Part shown: one piece after another, positions 57,512 to 64,000 of the stretch
Layout of the letters: every line of letters begins with the position of its first letter
How positions within the stretch are numbered: position 1 is the stretch's first letter
Assembly: GCF_026745355.1 (NCBI RefSeq)
Contig: NC_079202.1
Location: 48,604,787-48,668,786, forward strand
Source: Beta vulgaris subsp. vulgaris
Lineage: Eukaryota; Streptophyta; Magnoliopsida; Caryophyllales; Amaranthaceae
Direction of reading: 5' to 3'
DNA: 64,000 nucleotides
Program-made: the position numbers and the translations under genes
The notes under the pieces: generated by a model
The model's input: the letters and a program-made list of their open reading frames with translations, nothing else
Database searches by the model: none
What the model was told of the DNA's origin: nothing

Positions 57512-59440
57512 CTATTTCTCAGTATCAGACACATTCATCATATCATCATTTGGGATTGAGAAAGGGGGGATATCATCAAACTTATCATATTCTTCTTCGT
57601 CGTCAACATCACCTACTCCTAAAGTTCGCATTTTCCCATTAATAACAATGCACCACTGAGTGTCTACAGGATCAGATACATAGAACACGTGTTTTGCTTG
57701 CGATGCGAGGATAAAAGGTTCTTCAATGTCACGCAGACGACTCATATCAACTAGAGTAAAACCGCACTCATCCCTTTGCAAACCACGTCTATTATCCGCC
57801 CACTTGCATTGAAAAATAGGCATAGTGAAGTCACAATAATCGAGCTCCCATATTTCTTGAATGATCCCATAATATGATTGTTTAGCATCAACCTTAAGAG
57901 TACAAATAATTGCATCATAAACATTTTTTTTCAATATGCATTACGTCGAGACAATGTCTAACTACTAAGTATTTCCAATAAGGAAGTCTCCAGAATATAG
58001 ACTCTTTTTTCCAAATGACACCATCGTCTTCCGAAGGTTTAACCCCCTTACCAAATACTGTTCCCATCCCCTTACCACGATTATAAACTTCTTTTCCAGT
58101 TAACGGTCTAGGAGCTGGAGCATTTTCAAAAAACCCGTTAAATTATGCTTTTTTCTTTCGATATGGATGAGAACTATGTAAAAATTGTCTACTAATGATA
58201 TAGACATGTTTCCCACAATGTGGCAAATGTGTAGCCTCCATACCATTCTCACAAATGGGACATGCCCTTTTTCCTTTGACCTTATAACCCGATAAATTTC
58301 CATAAGCAGGATAGTCATTTATAGTACAGAATAGCATAGCATGAAACCTGAAATCTTCATTAGAATACGCATCAAACACCATAACACCTTCGTCCCACAT
58401 CTTTTTGAGATCTTCGATGAGAGGTGCAAGATAGATGTCTATATCATTTCCCGGCTGCTTAGGCCCAGAAATTAAAAGAGACAACATAATATATTTCCGC
58501 TTCATGCACAACCATGGAGGAAGATTGTATATCACTAAAAGAACAGGCCAAGTACTATGTTGACTACTCAAAGTACCGTAAGGGTTCATTCCGTCCGTAC
58601 ACAATGCAAGTCTCAAGTTCCTAGCTTCCTGACCAAATTTTCTATATCTGGAATCGATAGCTTTCCATTAAGGAGAATTTGCTGGATGCCTAAGCATCCC
58701 ATCTTTCTTTCTCCGATCAGCATGCCATCTTAGGTTTTGTGCATCTTCTTTGATAGAGAAGAGCCTCCTGAACCTTGGCACAACTGGAAGATACCACAAC
58801 ACTTTCGCAGAAAGACCCATATTACCCGGTCCGGGCTCCACCCCATCCGACAATTTGTAGCGGGACTTACCACACCTCGGGCATTCATAAAGGTTCGCAT
58901 ACTCATTTCGATATAACATGCAATCATTGGACATGCATCGATCCGCTCATATTCCAAACCCAAAGGACACATTAATTTTTTGGCATAGTAGGTATTATTT
59001 TGGTAACAAATTACCCTCAGGAAACATATCTTGTAAAGCTTCTAAGAATTCTGTGAAGCCTACATCAGTCAAATTATGTTTTGCTTTTATGTTGAAAAGA
59101 GTTAAAGCCCCACTCAATTGAGTTTATTTTGTACACCCTGGATAAAAGGGTTTCCCAGCAGCTTCAGACAAACTGTCAAACACTCGTGGCCACTCATTAA
59201 AATGGTCACGAGCCCCTTCCAACATCTCACCTAATCGATCACCAAACTCTTCATCCTCAGTGTCACTATTATCTCCATTGTCATTTTCATCACCTACTAC
59301 ATCAACACCTTCAATCCTAACATGATCTTCTATCACAGCTTCATTCTCAACCCCGACATTCCACATATCAATGTCTAATGAATTACTAGTGCTAACATTA
59401 ACATTAACCCTATCCTGAGTCTATTTTCCCTTCTCACCAT
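57512..59440 (-). pseudogene. TNP2-like transposase of CACTA element B, internally deleted
   Basis: In order on the minus strand: an acidic N-terminal part (59366-59124) ending LSEAAGKPFYPGCTK; a frameshifted stretch; YERIDACP / NDCMLYRNEYANLYECPRCG (about 58950-58870); RWHADRRKKDGMLRHPA; LALCTDGMNPYGTLSSQHSTWPV (58616 onward); CLDVMHIEK at about 57950; then directly YYGIIQEIWELDYCDF of the DUF4216-like end, stopping at 57512. Compared with element A, about 300 residues (the DUF4218 region) are missing between MHIEK-NVYDAIICTL and KVDAKQSYYG. A run of A residues at about 57930 also shifts the frame. Non-functional. Confidence 0.85.
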
Positions 59441-60099
59441 GCCATAACCAAAGCGATCTTCTCACCCAAGCGATCTTTGTGATGTTTTGGTATTTTTGTC
59501 ACGGGCTCGATCGGGCAAAGACTACAATTCACTTTTTTAGAATTTTTTCATTATTTCCTTGGATCCCTTTTGTAACCTCCTCTTAATTACGTGGTTTAAG
59601 GATAGTTTTCATCCTTATAATGGTGATTTATTCTAATCCATATTCCTATTGATGATGAGAGTTTTTATTCTTCATTATCATGTGTTTAATTGAATTGATT
59701 ATGATCATTGGATTCCTCGAAGTACTTTAATTTCTTTCGGATGTTACTTCTCCTTCTTTAATCCTATAAACATGATTCATTTTTCTGGTTTTGGAAAACA
59801 CATCTTTATTCTCTCTCTTCTTTTTCTTCCTCTCTTTCGGGTATAAGCTTTAGTGACTTCATCTCACACCCAAGAGTGCCATTGTGCGTTGAGAGTTGTG
59901 TGAACCTTAAGGAGCGAATCGGTGATTACAATTGTGCACCCCGATTGCATCGAATCTCGTTTTCAAGGCAATGGTTTGTTTACCATGCACAACAAGTTCA
60001 TAATATTTGTTTATATCTTGTTCTTCATTCTAGCCTTGAAAACCTTTAAATACAACAATTTGAAAACAAGATTATTATGACGATGGATATGGCTATTCC
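59441..60099 (+). other. Leader region before the right-hand copia element
   Basis: T-rich, non-coding. It may contain the copia 5' LTR and leader, but I cannot find a convincing primer site or LTR borders. It ends with ATGACGATGGATATGGC at about 60077-60093, which could be the original gag start. Confidence 0.4.
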
Positions 60100-61807
60100 A
60101 ATGTTGAACAAGCGTAATACTTCGTATTTTTAGTAAGTTATTATTTATATTTTTATAAAAGTTTTAGTTTTTAAAAAGGTTTTATTTACTAAAAAGGCTT
60201 ACTATTTATTAGAAAGGCTTTTATAAGAAAGGTTTTGGGTATTCAAAATAAATTTTAGCCCAAATGAATTTTGGACCTAACTTTCCTAAGTTTTACATTC
60301 AAGTAGTTGGTTCAAAATAAAATTTTAAAATATTTTAAAGAAATCTAAAAAGGTTTAGAAAAGAAAAGAAAAAAAAAGATTTAAAGAAAAAGGATTTATA
60401 AAAAAAAGAAGCAAAACATTGACTTCGGTGCATGATCTTAGTTGGATAAGCGTAAATATTAGTTATATCTTAGCTAGATTAGTTTATCTTTTTTCCTAAA
60501 TTTATCTTTTAGTTTCCTAATCCTATCCCGATTCTACCTATCTAACTAGTATAAATAGGGGTCTCCACCAAATAATTTTTCACACCAAATTTGAGAAATA
60601 AATCTATTTTCTCAAGTTTGAACTCTATCTCTCTCTCTCTTTTAGCCTACCTTTCTCTTTCTCCCTAGTAATTATTAGTTTACAAGGTGCATGTATTTGT
60701 AGATCTTTAATAATTGTTTTGCAAGTGTAGTATCATGTTTTTAGGAAAATATTTTGGATTGAAATACATATTTTTATGAGTTCTATTATGAACTGCATTT
60801 GTTTTATATGAGCATGTTTGAATGTTTACAAATTTTATTTATGAACTTTGAATTATGTCTTTCGTTTAATATATTTATAAAGTTTAATCTTTGAATTTAT
60901 ATTCAAATATTTTAAAAGGAGTTTTATCTTTTGATTCATGTTTAAATATTTAAAAAGGGGTGTTTTTGAACTATTATTATTTTTCAAAGGTTAACCCATG
61001 AGCAAGTTATTTTATTTACGCCTTTATATGGCTAAGTTTTAAGAATTATTATTCTTTTTAAAGGAGGATTATTTTAGAAGGATTTTTATTAGATATATGA
61101 TCTTTTATGATCGCAATTATAAAGAGGCAACGACTTGTCATTTATTAGCAAGAACGGTAGCCATTATATTATTTACCCGAGTACTTTTTATATAACTCAT
61201 GTGGACAAGGTAGTTCCCCTCGTAATAGACTCAGTATGGAATACTAAACTTGGGGGGTGTGCACACTTTAGGCAAGGTACCTAGGCAAGGAAAATGAGTT
61301 TTTATTAAAGTTATATACTTTATATTATACAAGTATTTTCAAGTATCCAGAAAGGTTTTTTTTTTGAAATTAAATATTTCAAAAGTTTAATTAAATAAAA
61401 TGTTTAACATTCCGCATATACATGTACTCAGTATTTTTTACTGACACGATTTTGTTTTGTTTTGTTTTATGGCTTTGTCCTTGTGATGACCCTAGCTTGG
61501 CTAGCAGAATTTGCAGGTTGATATGATGCATACTTCATATGGGGGAGCTAGTAAGGAATCATAATTAGTCAAGGAGTTGTTATTTTATTTTCTTTATTTC
61601 CATTGTTATATAGTTGTACAATAAAGTTATATTAATAAAGAGAAGTTATTTAAGTTATTTCCGCTGCATTAGTTTAAAGTTCAGTTTGTAGTTAGTATTA
61701 AAGCCTTTAACGTTATCACGTGGCGGTAACACTCTCAAGTTTCTCAAGGAGTTTTATATTAAAATGTATTTTCCAAAAGAGGGAAATATGGGGGTGTTAA
61801 AACAAGA
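60100..61807 (+). mobile_element. LTR-like insertion (probable solo LTR) near the copia gag start
   Basis: Candidate ends TGTTGAAC (60102) and GGGGGTGTTAAAACA (61804); the right end recalls the GGGGTGTTACA terminus of gypsy LTRs. A TATA box (TATAAATA, 60550-60557) followed by a T-rich leader and AATAAAG-like signals near 61619 and 61636 fits an LTR. CTATTCC lies on both sides (60093-60099 and 61808-61814), though not exactly at the TG/CA ends. No coding sequence inside. Confidence 0.5.
60550..60557 (+). promoter_or_regulatory. TATA box of the LTR-like insertion
   Basis: TATAAATA followed by a GGGGTCTCC start-like region; the best core-promoter match in this LTR-like segment. Confidence 0.5.
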
Positions 61808-62655
61808 CTATTCCTGACCTCTCTAATTTAAAGTCTTTTGATGGCAAAAATTACAAGAGATGTTCACAAAAGTTGTTGACATTCTTTGAACAACTTGAAA
61901 TAGATTATTTGTTCTATGAGGATGTGGTCGAAGAAGTTGAAGCAAGTAAGGCGGTAGCTCAGGATCCCTTTCTTTTTAGCGGAGGATGTCAAGAAGGCGA
62001 CCGATGCATTGGTCCAAGAAGAAGAAGGACAATAAACTTATTCGAGCTCATATTCCCCATCATGTGAATGAAATCTTTTTTGACCTCCTTATCACCAATA
62101 GGTCAAGCAAGTCCGTTAAATACACTTTGCAAACCGAAGCCAGTGATGCTGGTAAGAAAAAATATTTTGTTGGTAAGCGGATTAACTTCAAGATGACGGA
62201 TGAAAAATTCATCACGGATCAAGTTCATGACTATGAGAACATCATCATCGAAATCCTAGGAGAATGGATGGAAATGTGTGAAATTCTTCAAGCCAATGGG
62301 CTCTCGGAGAAATTCCCACCTTCATGGAATGACTACCGAAATTCTTTGAAGCACAAGAAGAAGGACACGAACCTTCAAGAGCTCATTGGTCACATGAGGA
62401 CCAAAGAGGCTAACCGACTCAAAGATAAGTTTCATTTTCCCTCTTTGAATTATTTTAAAGCTAACTTGGTTGAATTTAGTGCTCATATGGCTAGAAACGG
62501 GTTCAAAGGTAAGAATAAGAATAGTGCAAGCAAAGGGAACTTCACTTATATTAACAAGATTCAAAAGACCAAAGGGGTGTGCTATGTGTGTGGAATGATA
62601 GAGCACAAGGCCTATCAAGAACAACTCCAATGGTGCCTCCCAAGCGAATCTTGTT
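61808..62655 (+). pseudogene. Copia gag
   Basis: Begins in the frame with IPDLSNLKSFDGKNYKRCSQ and LLTFFEQLEIDYLF (to about 61960), then shifts to the 61986-62657 frame with FKMTDEKFITDQVHDYENII and SLKHKKKDTNLQELIGHMR. The zinc knuckle reads CYVCGMIEHKAYQ, where the last cysteine of CX2CX4HX4C is absent. The protein is otherwise typical in length and order. Confidence 0.82.
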
Positions 62656-63165
62656 GAAAAGGATGAAGTGATAATCGTGGTGGTGGTTGAAGCCAACTTG
62701 GTGGAGAACAAGGTGGAATGGATCTTGGATACGAGAGCATCAAGACAAATTTGTGCTAACAAGGCTCTCATGACTGACTTTGAAGATGCTACCGATGGAG
62801 ACCATGTTTACATGGAAAATAGTAGCACCGCAGGAGTTCTCGGCAAAGGGAAGGTCCACCTTAAACTCACTTCTAGAAAAACTTTGTTTTTGAATAATGT
62901 CTTGTATGTTCCCTCTCTTAGGAGGAATCTTGTTTCGGGTACACAATCGATTAGGGCATTTAAATGTTTCTTACATGAAAAAACTAAAGGACATGGACTT
63001 AATTTCTTTTGACCAAATTAACAAAGCCTATAAATATCCTATCTGTGTTGAGGCCAAACATACTAAGAAACCATTTAAGCAAGTTGTATCAAGAAAAACT
63101 ATATTGCTAGAGTTGATTCACTCGGATTTAGCGGGATTTAAAAATTGCACTACTAGTAAATGAGG
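62656..63165 (+). pseudogene. Copia protease and pre-integrase
   Basis: 62668-62940 carries WILDTRASRQICANK; the catalytic D-T/S-G-A-S has Arg instead of Gly, which should disable it. A frame change follows at about 62935, into RVHNRLGHLNVSYMKKLKDM and LELIHSDLAGF, the pre-integrase region and first catalytic Asp segment of integrase. Confidence 0.82.
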
Positions 63166-64000
63166 GAAAAATTACTATATAACTCTTGTTGATGATTTTT
63201 CAAGATTCACTAAAGTCTACCTTTTGAAAACTAAGGATGAGGCCAAAAGTGAATTTTTAATGTATAAAATCGAGGTTGAAAATCAACTTGATCTTAAAAT
63301 TAAAAGGTTTAGAACCGATAGAGGTGGTGAATATGGAAAATGGTCTTTAAAAGAACTGTGTGAAGCCAATGGGATCATCCATGAGCTAATCTCCCCTTAC
63401 ACTCCACAACAAAATGGTATTGCCGAAAGGAAAAATATATGTTTAAAGGAAACAATGAATGCAATTCTTTTAAGTTCCAAATTATTCGACAATATGTGGG
63501 GAGAGGCGGTTCTATTCGCTTGTTATGTACTCAATAGAGTGCCCCATATAAAATAAATTGGATAAAACTCCTTGTGAGTTTTGGAAAGGTTATAAACCTA
63601 ACATGATCATTTTGAAAGTGTGGGGGTGCTTAGCTAAAGTTGCTTTTCCAGATTTTAAGAAAACCACTATTGGGTCTAAAACTTTTGATTGTGTGTTTAT
63701 TGGTTATGCTCATAATAGTGCCACATATAGATTCATGCTTTTAAGTGATTATTCTATTTGTGAATCTAGAGATGCGATTTTCTTTGAGCATATTTTTCCC
63801 TTGAAATCATCATCGTCTATGCATATGAATGAGTTAAGTGTTGATGTGTCCTTGGATTTTTATTTGTCGAGTTCTAGTGTTCCTACTCCCACTACGATAA
63901 TGGAAGAAGTTCAACCTAGGAAGAGTAAGAGGGTTAGAGTAGAGACTACCTTTGGACCGGATTTCTTGACTACTTTTCTTGTTGAGAATTGTGTGAGTGA
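63166..64000 (+). pseudogene. Copia integrase core and following region, 3'-partial
   Basis: YYITLVDDFSRFTKVYLLKTK, FRTDRGGEYG and YTPQQNGIAERKN retain the Asp and Glu of the DDE core. A stop ends the frame at 63556 and coding resumes a base later with LDKTPCEFWKGYKPN, VWGCLAKVAFP and GYAHNSATYRF, then an acidic/serine stretch to the window edge. Confidence 0.85.

Larger units (their letters stand above)
61808..64000 (+). mobile_element. Ty1/copia retrotransposon, 5' part, runs off the window
   Basis: Plus-strand gag, protease, pre-integrase and integrase in order, with the region after integrase continuing to the edge; reverse transcriptase lies beyond. The frames are interrupted (about 61985, 62650, 62940, 63163 and 63556), so this copy is decayed though well recognisable. 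Confidence 0.88.

Noticed and set aside
33798..59440. The idea that A and B are one giant CACTA element
   Set aside because: There are two separate TNP2 genes with different sequence and lesions, and element A has its own pair of matching termini ending at 49322.

Overview
The window is nuclear DNA of a flowering plant, probably a eudicot. It has a split gene with GT-AG introns and plant-type transposons of nearly every class, with no operons or bacterial signals. I cannot fix the species. One host gene is recognisable; almost everything else is layered transposable elements (TEs).

1-13.7 kb: the 3' two-thirds of a plus-strand gene for 2-succinylbenzoate-CoA ligase (AAE14/MenE type, phylloquinone synthesis). 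Six exons at 576-673, 912-1105, 7001-7128, 9356-9744, 9924-10129 and 13543-13672 read in one consistent frame and give 380 residues; the 5' exons lie before the window. The introns hold a decayed copia element, a fold-back element, a Stowaway MITE, a solo-LTR-like piece, and an LTR element that has lost most of pol and carries a MITE in one LTR.

13.7-17.8 kb: a Harbinger-like element with subterminal tandem repeats, a CCGG-rich repeat, a possible degenerate MITE, and empty AT-rich DNA.

17.8-29.8 kb: one minus-strand copia element (17781-29762) split by three insertions, each with its own target-site duplication (TSD): a CACTA-like element (20371-21766), a long solo LTR (22238-26102) that itself holds a Mutator-like element (23448-24739), and a second solo LTR (26623-28111). 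Subtracting these leaves about 5.2 kb, a normal copia length.

29.8-33.8 kb: a Helitron with two possible 5' ends, GC-rich non-coding DNA, and a short orphan LTR with a primer-binding site.

33.8-49.3 kb: a 15.5-kb En/Spm (CACTA) element, called A here, with both termini. Its TNP2 transposase gene is broken by a stop and a frameshift. Its second gene (TNP1/Transposase_24 type) can be spliced into an uninterrupted 793-residue frame with a nine-copy 23-residue proline-rich repeat.

49.3-59.4 kb: element B, a second and more decayed CACTA lineage without recognisable ends. It has a TNP2 pseudogene with an internal deletion and a TNP1-like gene joined to a Ulp1 (C48) protease-like domain. A 3.5-kb non-autonomous CACTA element (C, 50983-54488, TSD gac) sits inside it.

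59.4-64 kb: the 5' part of a plus-strand copia element (gag, protease, integrase), with about 1.7 kb of LTR-like DNA interrupting the start of gag; it runs off the right edge.

I found no rRNA, tRNA, CRISPR array or clearly new protein system. The most notable things are the nested, datable TE stack, the intact TNP1-like gene beside a dead TNP2, and the host gene that seems to keep its splice sites despite several kilobases of intronic insertions.
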